Origin: Nemania diffusa
Taxonomy: Eukaryota; Ascomycota; Sordariomycetes; Xylariales; Xylariaceae
DNA length: 64,000 nucleotides
Assembly (NCBI GenBank): GCA_038501195.1
Contig: JBBPUQ010000001.1
Coordinates: 124,001-188,000, forward strand
Reading direction: 5' to 3'
Positions 1 to 13,331 of the stretch are shown here, one piece after another. Below the pieces are notes generated by a model. That model made no database searches. It was not told where the DNA came from and saw only the letters and a program-made list of their open reading frames with translations. Numbering within the stretch: position 1 is the stretch's first letter; every line of letters begins with the position of its first letter. The translations under genes and the position numbers were made by a program.

Positions 1-3000
1 AACCTATCGAGATTATCTCGCTGGCATTGATAATAGCATTACATTACGTGATATCTCATATACTTTGAACAGCCGTCGCTCTACCTTCCAGTCCCGCATT
101 GCTATATCAGCCGCCAGTGGTTCGGACATCGTCTCGAAGATCGATGAAACTATAGAATCCCTGGAAGAGCCGGGTTCATCGAGAGAACCGTCACGATGGA
201 AGTCTGGTTCGACCAAACCCCGGGTACTGGGCATCTTCACTGGCCAAGGCGCCCAATGGCCTCGGATGGGGGCTGATCTTCTAGAGAACTCACCGGGTGC
301 CAATGGTATTATCGCTCGCCTGGACCACAGTCTCCAGTCCCTCCCTCGGCAAGACCGGCCAACCTGGAAATTACGTGAGCTTATCCTGGCGGGCGCTAAA
401 ACGTCTCTCGTTGGCACGGCTTCTATTTCACAGCCTCTCTGCACAGCCGTTCAAATCCTACTCGTCGACTTGCTACGAGAGGCCGGAATCTGTTTCTCTG
501 CTGTGGTCGGTCACTCTTCCGGTGAAATTGGCGCTGCTTATGCTGCTGGCTACCTTAGCGCAGAAGATGCCATCCGTGTCGCATATTATAGAGGACTGCA
601 TCTCAAATCCGTCACTAAGCAGGGTGCCATGTTGGCGGTAGGAACTTCGTTCGAAGATGCGACGGAACTCTGTGAACTTCCAGCCTTCGAAGGCCGTGTC
701 TGCGTAGCTGCAAGCAATTCGCCTGCCAGTGTTACGCTTTCGGGCGATGCCGATGCAATTGAAGAGATCAAAGTCGTCTTTGACGAAGAGAAGAGATTCA
801 CCCGTCTACTCAAAGTTGACCGCGCATACCATTCCCACCACATGGAAGAATGCCTCCAGGCATATCTGAAGTCACTTAGACAATGCCGAATCACTTCGCG
901 AATACCGGAAACTGGTTGCCACTGGATCTCTAGTGTCTTTACACAGAATATCACTGACGTCCCCGATAGTCTGAATGACAGCTATTGGGGGGCCAACCTA
1001 GTAAAGCCTGTGAGATTTTACGAGGCGCTGCAGCTTCTGCTCCAGCAAACGGACTCTTATGATTTGGCCATTGAGGTGGGACCTCATCCAGCCCTCAAGG
1101 GACCTGCCAGCCAGACAATTCAAGAAGTTACTGGCCAATCAATCCCCTACGCCGGAACACTAACAAGAGGCTCGAATGACATCGAGGCTGTCTCTGATAG
1201 TCTCGGATTTATCTGGTCTAATTTTGGAGAAGGCGTTGTGGATTTTGCCTCGTTCGACCGATTTGCTTCGGGAGTATCCGCACCGCCTAAGTTACTGAAG
1301 GGTCTACCAACATACCAATGGGACCACAGTCGAAACTTTTGGCACGAGTCACGTGTGTCGAAGGCCTTCAGATTCCGAAAGGATCTCCCAAATGAACTAC
1401 TCGGGCGGCAGGTGCTGGATGGCGTCCCAGACCAGATGAGATGGAAGAATATCCTCAGCCCGAGAGAGATTGTCTGGCTTGAGGGACATCAGGTCCAAGG
1501 GCAGACCGTCTTCCCATGCGCAGGCTATGTCTCTGCCTGTGTAGAAGCCGCGATGAGAATGTGCGAGGGCAACAGCATACGATCCATCGAATTGGAAAAC
1601 TTTATCGTCGGCCAAGCTGTTGTCTTTGACGACAACGATGCCCGGATTGAAGTTTTGACCACTCTGGCGAATATTGCTAGGACGAAGGACTCTGTCGTTG
1701 CCCGGTTTTCGTTTCATTCCGCCCCCAATAGCGATACTATGAAGATGACGAATCACGCCAGCTGTCATCTCCGAGTGAGGCTCGGTGACAGCTCGATAGA
1801 CCTACTTCCACCGCAATTAACAGAAGAGCATGCAATGCTAGAAGTCGAGTCAGATCGATTCTACAATAATCTTAGCCAGCTCGGCTTTGGTTACTCGGGC
1901 CCATTTAGGGCACTAAATAGTCTGAAGCGCAAGCTTGGACTGGCGAATGGTCTTATTGAGAATACACCATATGACTCTCAAATTACTCCCCTCCTCATAC
2001 AGCCGGCGACTCTCGATGCAGCAATTCAAGCTATCATGTTGGCATACTGCTACCCTGGTGATAGCATGCTTCGCTCCATCTATCTGCCCACTGGCATTGA
2101 GCAATTGACAATCAACCCTCAAGTATGCGCAACCTTCACCAACAAAAGCATCTCGGTCCCTTTCCATTCCACCGCTGCCATTGACACTTCTAAGAGCCTT
2201 TCGGGAGATGTGAGCATTTACTCACCTGAAGGTGCAAAGGCTATTCAGCTAGAAGGACTGAAGACGCAGCCTCTGTCCAACCCCACTGAGGCTACCGATC
2301 TCAATATCTTTACTGAATTGGTGTGGGATATCGATAGACCCGATCGTCAAGAGGTTATCGCTAAAGCGAAGGTGGAAGAGTTGAATGCCGACTTATTATT
2401 CTCCTTGGAGCGGGTAGCATATTTCTATATCAAGTCCTTGGATAAAGCCATCCCAGCTAGAGAACGGTCGGGCTTTGAGTGGCACTATCAGCGACTCTTC
2501 GCATATGTTGACCATGTTCTGTCCAAGGTCGATCGTGGAGCTAACCCGTTTGCCAAGAAGGAGTGGATGAATGACGCAAAGGAAGACATTCTCAAGATAT
2601 TTGAAAAGTAAGTAGAGGTACTTCAAGTCGTGACACTGGACCAGTTCTAACGCGATGAAATCAGATACCCAACGAACATTGATTTGCGCCTCATGAGAGC
2701 CGTGGGAGAGAACCTCCCCGCGGTTGTTCGTGGTGAATTGACCATGCTTGAGCCCATGATTCAGGACAACATGTTAAACGATTTCTACGTCGTAGCTCAT
2801 GGCATGCCCCGATATACCCAATACTTGGCATCCATGGCGAGCCAAATTGGCCATAGATACCCTCACATGAATGTTCTAGAAATCGGCGCAGGGACGGGTG
2901 GTGCGACCAAATCATTCTTAAAAGAGATTGGCGACACCTTTTCGACTTACACCTTCACTGACATTTCTAGTGGCTTCTTTGAGAAAGCTAGTCAGGTTTT

Positions 3001-6000
3001 CTCCGCGTACAGCTCTCGAATGTCGTTCAAGGTGTTGAACATTGAGAAAGATATCGAGGAGCAAGGATTCGTCGATGGATCCTACGACTTGATCATTGCC
3101 TCATTAGTGCTCCATGCCACGAGGAACCTAAAGGAAACAATGCAAAATGTTCGGCGCTTGCTCAAACCCGGTGGCTATCTCCTCCTGCTTGAAATCACAG
3201 AAAATGAACAGATGCGATTTGGTCTTATTTTTGGAGGCCTCGAAGGGTGGTGGCTTGGTTACGATGACGGCCGTGCCCTTTCTCCTTGTGTCGGCCTAGA
3301 TGAGTGGTCCGAGCTGCTCAAGAACACCGGCTTTTCCGGCATCGACATGGCGATGCCCCACGACGAGACGCTTCCAGTCCCATTATCGATCATCGTATCG
3401 CAGGCCGTGGATGAGAAGATAGAGTTCTTGAAGCAACCACTTGTACCCTCGCAATGGAAGACTATCATTCCTCGACTTAGCGTGATAGAAGGAGGCCCAA
3501 AAAGCTCCAAGCTAGGAAAGGATATCATGAACTTGCTTTCCCCTGTCTGTGGAAACGTGCGCTTCATAGCATCGCCGACCGATATAGGCCCTGATGATTT
3601 GCCCGTCGGCGGGACAGTCCTCTGCTTATCTGATATCGACGAGCCATTCTTCAAAAACGTCAGCGCCGAGAAGCTGGCAGGACTTCAAGAGATATTCAAA
3701 CAGTCTGAAAATGTTCTCTGGATTACTCAAGGTTCTCGATCTGGTGACCCTTACTCGAGGATGATTGTCGGCTTAGGTCGAACTATCGTGCTAGAAATGC
3801 TGCATCTTCGATTGCAATTCCTAGACGTGCCTGAAAATGAGAGCCTTGATGTGACCGCAATCGCCGGATGCCTTCTCCGACTTCAAATGCAGGGCCAATG
3901 GATAAATGATGGTGAAGCTGATACGCTGCTTCACTCGATAGAGCCCGAGCTTTATCTTGAAAATGGCCGTTTCTTCCTACCCCGGTTCAAATTGAACAAG
4001 AGCCAAAATAATCGATACAATTCTGGCCGACGCGCGATTACGGAAGATGTGGATATTAGCAATACCGTTGTTGAAATAGTTTACCACGAACGGTCATATC
4101 AACTCCTCGAATCCGGCTCAGCCCCAACCGTTCAAACGCGAGACACTGTCGATATTGAGGTTACCCATAGCGTCAGTCAAGCGATCCAAGTACAGCAGAA
4201 TTGTTTCCTTTTTGCGGTAGTTGGCATCAACAAAGCAACCGGTGAACATGTCTTGGCGCTTTCGTCAACTCAGGCCTCTGTTATTCAAGTACCTAATGCC
4301 CATGTCTTGCCGGATGTAGTTCGGGGCGAGAGTATTGATGCGCTACAGTTATTCTATATAGAACTCTTGGCCCAGTCCGCTATGAAGGATGTTGTTGCCA
4401 ACGATGAAGTTTTGGCTGTGGACCTTAACGCCTCTCTTACCCACTCGCTTCGTCGTATTGCACAGAATAGGGGTGCCACCGTCAATCTCTTACACAGCCA
4501 AGTTGGCCGTGAAGGAGCCTACATCCACCCTAAAGCGTCCAAGCTTGAGATTGAGCGTCTAGTTTCTGCGAATACAACGTATTGTATCAATATGAATGAA
4601 AATGCTCCCCTATCTGGCGTCATTGCAAAGGTTCTACACCCTTGTGCCAAGCTTGTGTCTGGTACTACTCTTACATCCCCGAGGTCGCGTCCCCCGCCCC
4701 AACACACGCTACCCGCATTGCGCTCGCTCCTTGTTGATGTCAAGTACGCATTAAGACTTAGCGAGAAGGCTTCTCTGTCTTGGGACTTACCTATTGTGGA
4801 TCTAAGCAGTATTAACACCTGGGCAGAAGACCAACCCTCTGTTCTTGTCAAGTGGCGACAATCGCCTATGGCTCCCGTTCGGGTTCAGAACATCAACTCA
4901 AAAGTTTGGTTCAAAAATGACAAGACATATTGGCTTGTTGGTCTCACAGGAGGCCTGGGTCAATCCCTCTGCGAGTGGATGGCTCAACAAGGTGCTAGAT
5001 ACTTTGCCATCTCTAGCCGAAACCCAAAGGTCGATGAACAATGGTTAAAGATGATGGAGAAAATGGGTGTCACCGTGAAAGTTATTGCGAAGTAAGTTGA
5101 GCGCCAATTTAAAACTGATGTTTGCTTTAGGCACTAACGGCGTCAAAGTGACATTACTAACCGAGAGTCTGTTCGAGCTGTGCACCGAGAGATCGCGCAA
5201 GAGATGCCACCTTTCGCTGGTATCGCACAAGGAGCTATGGTTCTTCACGACACTGTGTTCACCGACCTTGATATGGAACGTATGAACAAGGTATTGAGGC
5301 CGAAAGTGGACGGTGCTACGTACCTTGAGGAAATATTCAAAGACGCTGATCTTGACTTCTTCGTCTTTTTCTCTTCTATGGCATCTGTAACTGGTAATCC
5401 CGGCCAGTCCGTATACGCTGCCGCCAATATGTTTATGTCAAGTCTCGCGAACCGCCGCAGAGCACGCGGTCGTAATGGATCCGCAGTTCACATTGGTGCC
5501 ATATTCGGTAACGGCTATGTCACGAGAGAATTGACACTGACACAACAAGAGTTCCTCCGAAAAGTAGGTAATTTGTGGCTTTCGGAACAAGACTTCCGTC
5601 AGCTCTTCGCTGAAGCCATATTCGCTGGTCGCCATGATCGGGGTAGAACTCCGGAGTTATCTACTGGTCTGAAAATGGTCGACAGCGACGAGGCAGAAGT
5701 AATCACGTGGTTCAATAATCCTATGTTCCAGCACTGTGTCAAAACTACTCAAGCGGCCGGGCTTATCAACGATGGTACAACCCAAAACGCGCCCGCGAAG
5801 GTTCAACTGTTAGATGCTATCAGCCCTGCAGAGGTCTACGAGATCATTTCAGGTGAGTTCTAGCTTGTTTTATAGCATTGATATACGATGAGTGCTAAGT
5901 AGGATAGATGCCTTTGTATTGAAGCTCCGAAGTAGCTTGCAAGTGGAGGACGACCGCCCCATCGTCGACCTGACGGCTGATAATCTCGGCATTGATTCTC

Positions 6001-9000
6001 TTGTTGCCGTTGATATCCGTTCCTGGTTTATCAAGGAGCTACAAGTCGAGATTCCAGTTCTCAAGATTCTCAGTGGCTCCACCGTCCGGGAGATCCTCGT
6101 TAGCGCCCAAGAACTTCTTCCTATGGAGCTAACGCCAAACTTGGATCCTAAATCCGATGCGCCGGCTAGGCCAAGACAGAAACAAAGTGTAGCTAAGAAG
6201 GCAGAGAGCCCAACTCCGGCCAAGGCCAAAGGTTCCAAGCCCAAGGCTCCTCAAGAGAAGACTGGATTTGCTGCGTCGGAAGGAGGTAAAGCTAAGAATG
6301 CACTTACGGCGCCTGCTAAGGCAAGCACCTCTAGCCCAAAAGCACCTAAACCTGTACGCGTAACGGAATCGCAGAAGGCGCAAAAGTCTAGCACGTCAGG
6401 GGTAGTATCGGTACCGAGCTCTAAACCGGTTACTCCGCCTGGCACTCGGTCCATTTCGCCAAGAGTATCCAATGAGGCTCTAACTCCATCTACCTCGTCA
6501 TCATGGTCTGAAGTTGACGCCGCAGAAACTGAAACCTTGGACTATTCAGTTGGATCTACTAAGGCTACTAGCCAATTTCAAGCGGACTTGAGTAACGCAA
6601 AAGTACAGAGGCAGCTCTCTCTCGGCTTTGCACAATCACGGTTTTGGTTCTTGAGGAAGTATTTACAGGACCCATCGGCATTCAATATCACTGCTTGCAT
6701 CTCTCTTTATGGCCAATTGGACATAAAGAAATTCCAGCAAGCTGTTAGAGCTGTTGGTCAACGTCATGAGGCTCTTCGGACCCGCTTCAGCACTAAGGAG
6801 GATGGAGAAACTGTGCAGGAGATCCTCGATAAACCTACCCTCAATCTTGAGATTCGAGACGTATCAAGCAGTGCTGAAGTCGACGAAGCATATAATGCTT
6901 TAAAGAGGCATTCATTCAATCTCGAGGAAGGCCAAATGATGAGAATTATCTTCCTTAGGCAGTCTTCTACTTCTGCTAATCTGATCATCGCCTACCATCA
7001 CATCAATATGGATGGGGTTAGTTTGGAGGCGATTCTTCGAGATCTTCAGACGGCATACGACTCGAAACCACTTAGCCCCCGAGTCCTACAGTATCCGAAC
7101 TTCCTCGAGAAGCAACGGAAAGAGTTTGAATCTGGAATGTGGGCTGATGATCTTGCCTACTGGCGTAAAGAGTTCTCGCAAATCCCTTCTGCCTTGCCCT
7201 TGTTGCCTATCGCTGAAACTTCGTATCGCTCGACTCTCACTAACTACGCCAACAACTCTGCTGAATTCCGTGTTGACCCCACGGTACTTCAGAGTATTCA
7301 GGCCACCTGTCGCAAATTGAAAGTGACAGCATTCCATTTCCATCTCGCCGTTTTCTACACCTTGCTTGCCCGTTCGGTGGATGTTGAACAGATCTGTGTT
7401 GGAACGAGCTCTGCGAACCGAGTTGGGGTGGAGATGATGCAAAGCGTTGGGCTATACCTCAATCTGCTACCCCTTCTATTTAAGACGGAACTCGATCAGA
7501 CGTTTACCAACGCATTGAAGATGGTTCGCGAGAAGTCGCTTATGGCATTTACCCATTCTCAGGTCCCGTTTGATGTCATCTTAAATGAACTGGGCGTTCC
7601 TCGGTCATCTACTCACAGTCCCCTGTTCCAGGTGCTTGTTAACTACCGCGCAGGCGTTTCCGAGTCTAGGATGTTCTGCAATTGCAAGAGTTCGATTACC
7701 CAATTTGAACAAGGGCAGGCGCCGTACGACCTGAGTCTGGACATCATCGACAACCCTGGCGGTGACGCACATGTTATCTTAGCGGGACAATCGACATTAT
7801 ACAGCAGCTATCACATGAACATGTTGAAGGGTGCTTATTCTAACCTCCTTGTTGCCTTTGCTAGAAATCCAGCCCTGAGGCTAAGTATTCCGCCTCTATA
7901 CGATTCGGAGATGCTAAAGCAGGCAATTCAACTTGGTAGAGGTAAGTGTTGATGACGTAAAAAACCAAGCTCTCATCACTGATTCATACGTCGTTCAGGT
8001 CCCTCTCATAAATATCGGTGGCCGGAAACTCTCCCCCACCGCATTGACTTAATGGTACTTAAGTTTGGTGACAAGATCGCGCTCTCCGATGGGCAGCAGC
8101 AGTTAACCTATTCACAAATGGCACGTCGGGTAAACAGTCTTTCATTTGCCTTGTCCAAGCGAATGGCTGGACATGGAAGTAAAATCGGAGTCTTCCTCGA
8201 GCCGGGCGTTGAATGGATCTGCTCTCTCCTAGCCATTCTACGGTTGGATGCGACTTATATCCCCCTTGATTCCCGCATTGGCATTGATCGTCTGACCGCC
8301 ATTGTCGAGGATTGCAGACCGGATGTAATTCTTATTGGTCCGAGCACTGAAAGTGATTCCCGACAACTCGCATCATTTAGTGAAACGATCAATGTAGCCC
8401 ACGTTAGTGATGACGCAGATTCGTGTGTTCCAAATTCGGCCAAGTCGGATTCAGTCGCCGCGATTATGTATACGAGCGGTTCCACAGGGCGACCCAAGGG
8501 CATTGTTATGAAGCACCATACCTTCCGGAATAATATTGAATCTTCAACCGAGAAGTGGTTCTTCCGAGAAGGCCGCGAGATAACATTGCAGCAAAGCTCG
8601 TACAGCTTCGATATGTCACTTTCTCAGACCTTTCTCACGCTATCAAATGGTGGGACTCTCTATATCGTCCCTCGGCGCTTCCGAGGTGATCCACTTACCA
8701 TCTCGTCTATCATTGCATCGCAGGGAATCACTTTCACTGAGACGACTCCATCGGAATATGTGAGCTGGGTCCATCATGGAAACGCTGAAAACCTACGCGG
8801 TTCTAATTGGCGCGTCGCTGTTAGCGGAGGTGAGATGGTCACCGAGGCTTTGATGAAGGCTTTCCAAGAAGTAGGAAAGCCTAGCCTTCGCCTGATTGAT
8901 TGCTATGGCCCGACGGAGATCACATTCTGCTCGAGCAGCAAAGAGATTAATTACCAAGATGTTCAAAACGCTCCAACCCCTGGGGGCTCGGGCCTTCAAA

Positions 9001-10892
9001 CCTGGCCGAATTACTCTGTGGCCATTGTTGATAGGAATATGAAGCCGATGCCCATCGGCATGCCCGGGGAAGTGCTGATCGGCGGCGCTGGCGTAGTCGC
9101 TGGTTACCTACACAGCGAGCTCGACGCCCAAGGATTCATCAGAGATAACTTCGCCTCCCCCGAGTTTGTGGAAAACGGCTGGCTCCGGGCACACCGCACT
9201 GGCGACTTCGGGCGACTTGGGGGCGATGGAAGCTTGCACCTCGGTGGCCGCATTTCGGGCGATACTCAAGTCAAGCTCCGCGGTATACGTATGGATCTGC
9301 GGGAAATCGAGTCTGCTATTCTCAAGATAGGCGAAGGGCGAATCGTCGATGCTGCCGTGGCCGTCAGAGACGCCAAATCCACGGGTTCCGAATTCCTAGT
9401 TGCATTTATCACGGCCGTCGACCCGGCCCTAGATGACGTAGCTCTTGACAGCATCCTCCAGCGACTTCCTCTGCCTCAGTCTATGCGCCCGTCTGTGATG
9501 GTTCGACTCGATAGTATGCCGTATAATGCGTCGAACAAGATCGATAGACTTTCGCTTCGATCCCTCGCTCTCCCCGAAAAGGCGAAGACAGGAAATGATA
9601 GCGCCGAAATGACCGCTGCTGAGTCCAAACTTAGAAGCATTTGGGAAAGCGTAATTACCACTGAAATTATGTCCAGATACCAGATTAGTTCCGTATCTGA
9701 CTTCTTCCACGTTGGCGGCAACTCGATGCTTCTTGTTCGTGTGCAGTCTGAGATTCGCAAGACATTCGATGTCTCTCTTTCTCTTTTCCAGCTGTTTGAC
9801 GCAAGTACACTCGGGCGTATGGCAACTCTAATCGAAGATAACTCGTCCCCCGAGGTCGATGAAGTCATCGATTGGGAGGCAGAAACCGCTGTCTCACCCG
9901 AGATTCTTCGTGTTCCAGTCTCCAGGCGTTTTGTCACCACGCCAGAGGTCGTCGTGCTAACCGGCGCCACGGGATTCCTCGGCCGTGCTCTCTTGGCCCG
10001 CCTTCTTGATGATGACACGGTCCTCAAGGTCCACTGCCTCGCCGTCCGCAAGGACTTCTCTTCGCTTCCAAGCATGTTCAAGTCGCCCAAAGTCATATTA
10101 CACAAGGGCGACCTCGCATCGCCTCGTCTAGGATTGACTGAGTCTGAAGCCTCCAAGATCTTTGCCGAGGTGAATGTGGTCATCCATAACGGTGCAGACG
10201 TCTCATTCATGAAATCATACAAGAGCCTCAAGCCTACCAATCTAGAAGCCACCAAGGAGCTGGTACGCCTCAGCGTGCCACACCAGCTCTCGTTCCATTA
10301 CATCTCCACCGCCAGTGTCACGCACTTGACGGGCCAGGAGAGCTTCGAGCGTTCATCCGTCAGCGCCTATCCACCTACATCCGGCGAGGGATACATCGCC
10401 ACAAAGTGGGCTAGCGAGCGATACCTCGAGAAGGTCAGCGATCAGTGCGAGCTGCCCATATGGATCCACCGCCCCTCGTCCATTACCGGCGACGGTGCGC
10501 CGTCCACAGACCTGATGACGAACTTACTCACGTATTCACGCCTCCTGAGAGCCGTCCCCGACACCAATCTCTGGCGCGGCTGGCTGGATTTCGTAGCCGT
10601 CAGGCGCGTCGCCATGCAGATCGCCGACGAGGTCTACGAGGACTACTCGTGGCCCGGCAACGTCAAGTACCTATACGAATCCGGGGACCAGGAGATCCCC
10701 ATCTCGGACCTCAAGGGCGTTCTAGAAAGGGAGCAGGGGGCGGTCTTTGAGACGCTGGCGCTCGGGGAGTGGGTTAAGAGAGCGCTGGAGACGGGGCTGA
10801 GTCCGCTGTTGGCGGGGTATTTGGTGAAGTTGGAGGAGGAGGGGGCGGAGGTTGTGTTTCCTCGGCTTGTGCAGCAGGGGAGTTTCTTTTAG
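1..10892 (+). CDS. Hybrid PKS-NRPS megasynthase, 3' portion (partial at window start)
   Basis: Partial gene; the reading frame enters at base 2 and the KS domain lies upstream. Proposed exons are 2-2607, 2665-5091, 5149-5852, 5908-7941 and 7999-10892, giving 3,554 residues in the window; all four introns are 55-57 bp. Domains in order: AT (GHSSGE, Ser codon 515-517), DH (His in EGHQVQG at 1487-1489), C-methyltransferase (LEIGAGTGG near 2876), a long stretch without a recognisable ER NADPH motif, KR (TGGLG near 4950, Tyr 5414-5416), ACP (GIDSL, Ser 5997-5999), a Lys/Pro/Ser/Ala-rich linker (about 6130-6590), C (HHINMDG near 7000), A (YTSGSTGRPKG near 8470; CYGPTE), T (GGNS, Ser 9723-9725) and a terminal reductase-type domain (TGATGFLG near 9960; YIATK at 10392-10406). 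By family knowledge it makes a methylated polyketide, condenses it with an amino acid and releases the product with the R domain. The missing ER suggests a trans-acting enoyl reductase elsewhere. Product unknown. Confidence 0.96.
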
Positions 10893-11814
10893 GGGGTTAG
10901 TGCGTGTGCGTATGTGATGGGGGGTTTAAGATATAGAATTATGAGATCTGGTGTTTAGGTGTCTTAGTTATCTAGAGGCTTGGGGATGAATTTTTTTCGG
11001 TTGGTTAGGACTTTGCGCAAGCTATATTTTCACTAAGGAGTTTCTGTCGTGACTTCTATGATTTTATCACGAGCCTCAAGATATTCCTCTTCATAGACGA
11101 ATCTGTGCTTCTCCTCCATCTGATGCTGCCATAGTCCATCTATCATCTACATTCATACTAACCTAGCGAACGCTCCATATGGGACGAGTCACTAAAACTG
11201 TTTCGACCGGTTAGCACGGTGCTACTGCTGTGTTGACTGACTAAGAAGTGACTTGGCGATTTGCTACGATATGTAGATTGTTCTATAACAACTTGTGTCT
11301 TCTGCTTAGACCTAGGGTGCATGTGAGAGTTACTCGGCGGGCTGTGTGAAGAGCTTGGCTAATACATGCTGGTTAAATAAATTGTGTAAATGAAATACAC
11401 TAGCAAATGCGAGGTGCTTAGGTACTGTGCTGAGACCGAAAAGGAGTTTAGCATGTACCCCGATTGGTTGTGGCGACCCCGAGAAGACTTTTGGTCTACG
11501 GAATCTGATTCGACTACCTAAGATTTACCACTGAGCTGAAATATGTAGTGTCCCTATCAGCCACTATGACCCACCAGATCCCGCCCGACAGGACTTACAT
11601 ACAGCGTACATCCGGAAGTCTCAGAGCGCCCCGCCACAATTACATAGGTACCTACTGTAGCTGTTGAACACCGTCAATCAACCTACAAAGCCAACAATTA
11701 CCAACACTTAACACACAATCTCAACCCGAACACAGCATTAGCATCAGAGCCATAAAGCTAGGGGATAGGCTCACTCAATTTGTTGCATCGTATTTCGGAT
11801 ATCACTCACTCACT
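10893..11814. other. Gene-free spacer after the megasynthase
   Basis: About 920 bases holding the 3' UTR of the PKS-NRPS and the promoter of the DsbA-like gene. No open frame with recognisable protein features is present. A tract of short A/C-rich sequence before 11760 is the likely 5' leader of the next gene. Confidence 0.6.
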
Positions 11815-12640
11815 ATGACTGTCATTGAAATCCAAGTCATCTCCGACATCGTGTGCGCTGTAAGTTGAATGATGCTGCAGCAGGCCATCTCCCCCTAACC
11901 CAAGCACCCCGGTCCTCTACACACCCACTAAACCACGCTAAACGGACAAACAGTGGTGCTACCTCTCCAAGCGCACGCTAGACCAAGCCATCGCCCTCTA
12001 CCGCAAGACCTACCCCGGCGGGCGGCGCGACGAGTTCAGACTGACCTGGACACCGTACTATCTCAACTACAACCCGCACCCGCACAGCGTCGCAAAGCAG
12101 GAGCTCGCCAAGACGAACCCCAAGACGAAGGACCTGACGCCGGCGCAGAGCGAGAAGCTGACGCAGCGCATGGACCGCGCCGGCCGCGCCGCGGGCATCG
12201 CGTTCAAATGGGGCGGCATGATCGGGCCGAACCCGGGCTCGCGCGACGCGCACCGGCTGATCCGGTGGAGTGCGGCGGCCATTCCCACTACTACTAGCAG
12301 CGGTACCGACAGCGATAGTGAGAAGAAGAGTGCAGCAACGGAGAAGCGTGACGCGCTCGTCGAGGGCCTGTTTGCGGCGTATCATTGTCTGGAGCTGGAT
12401 ATCTCCGACCGGGCGGTGCTGCGGGACGTCGCGGTGGGCGCGGGGTTTGATGCTGCCGAGGTGCAGACGTACTTGGAGTCGGGGGTTGATGCTGATGCTG
12501 TCGATGAGGAGGCTGCGAGGAGTAAGAGTGTGGTGAATTCGGGGGTGCCGACGCTTATTGTGCAGGGAGAACAGCTGGATGGTGTTCAAGATATACAAGA
12601 TTTGATGGAGGCTTTTGTTAGGGTGAAGGAGAGTGGTTAG
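11815..12640 (+). CDS. DsbA/FrnE-like thioredoxin-fold oxidoreductase
   Basis: Two exons, 11815-11859 and 11954-12640, encode 243 residues; the 94-bp intron begins GTAAGT and ends ACAG. The start is the ATG giving MTVIEIQVISDIVCAWC, which places the CAWC redox motif at residues 14-17; the intron falls inside that motif. The rest matches the DSBA-like family: an insertion of alpha-helical sequence in the middle and a NSGVPTLIV cis-proline segment near the C-terminus. Family members are thiol-disulfide oxidoreductases or glutathione-dependent isomerases, and one (FrnE) was named from a bacterial polyketide cluster. No signal peptide is seen, so a cytosolic location is likely. It lies 922 bp downstream of the PKS-NRPS on the same strand, so a role in the same pathway is possible but unproven. 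GC content is high compared with the flanking cluster genes. Confidence 0.88.
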
Positions 12641-12875
12641 AGTCATGCCTGTTGAAGACTTAGCTAGAAGCCCTCGAGGCCGTTTTATAGAGTTTTGATC
12701 ACTCCGTTTTTCTATTAGACCTCCCATGTTCGCTTTCGCCACCCTATGAATCCCCTCTCAAGGCGCCGAGTTTGATATCTAGGGACTGATCTAGATGCCC
12801 GCAGGCAAAAGTGCGTATATTTACACGGCTCGCCCCAACAAGGTCTCTACCATGCGAACTCGGAGTCCTCGTGGG

Positions 12876-13331
12876 CTAAGTCAAAGTCTTCGCCATAAAG
12901 ACTCTTTTAAGCCCCCTCTCCTCAGCCTTATGAGTTTCTACATACCCTATCCGAGTGTAATATTCGATATTTCTCACCATAGCTTCATTCGTATAGAGCC
13001 TAATGAGCTGACATCCGGCCGTCCTTGCACATTGCTCTACGTATGCCATTAACTTGCGACCCAGTCCCAGTCCTTGCGCGGATGGCGTAATAGCCACGTT
13101 ATCTAGAAGCATAGTGGTCTCATTCCCAGGTATGAGGACAAGCAATCCTTGGACAGCATCGTCAATTTCGACGACAGTAACGCGTTTAGCGCAGATGAAC
13201 GCCTTGTAGTTATCTAGTAGTGGGCTAGGTTTCTGTCCGATGAGACTTATGTAAGGTGTATAAGCATCTTTGACAATATTTTGGACGGCGCTTAGATCGC
13301 TCTCGCTTGCAATTCGCGGCTCAAACTTCAT
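12876..13331 (-). CDS. GNAT-family N-acetyltransferase
   Basis: A single exon of 151 residues starting MKFEPRIASESDL. The acetyl-CoA binding loop is visible as QGLGLGRKLM around residues 85-94, followed by the beta-strand/helix segment ending in EYYTRIGYVE, where the Tyr near the C-terminus is typical of the family. Substrate cannot be read from sequence; relatives acetylate small amines, amino acids, aminoglycosides or protein N-termini. The gene is convergent with the DsbA-like gene, with 235 bases between stops. Cluster membership is uncertain; many copies of this family are general metabolism genes. Confidence 0.85.
   Translation of the reverse strand: MKFEPRIASESDLSAVQNIVKDAYTPYISLIGQKPSPLLDNYKAFICAKRVTVVEIDDAVQGLLVLIPGNETTMLLDNVAITPSAQGLGLGRKLMAYVEQCARTAGCQLIRLYTNEAMVRNIEYYTRIGYVETHKAEERGLKRVFMAKTLT

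Noticed and set aside
13..444. Minus-strand open frame of 143 codons
   Set aside because: Antisense to the acyltransferase linker of the PKS, with no family features.
9476..10255. Minus-strand open frame of 259 codons
   Set aside because: Antisense shadow of the adenylation, thiolation and reductase domains; composition follows the sense codons.
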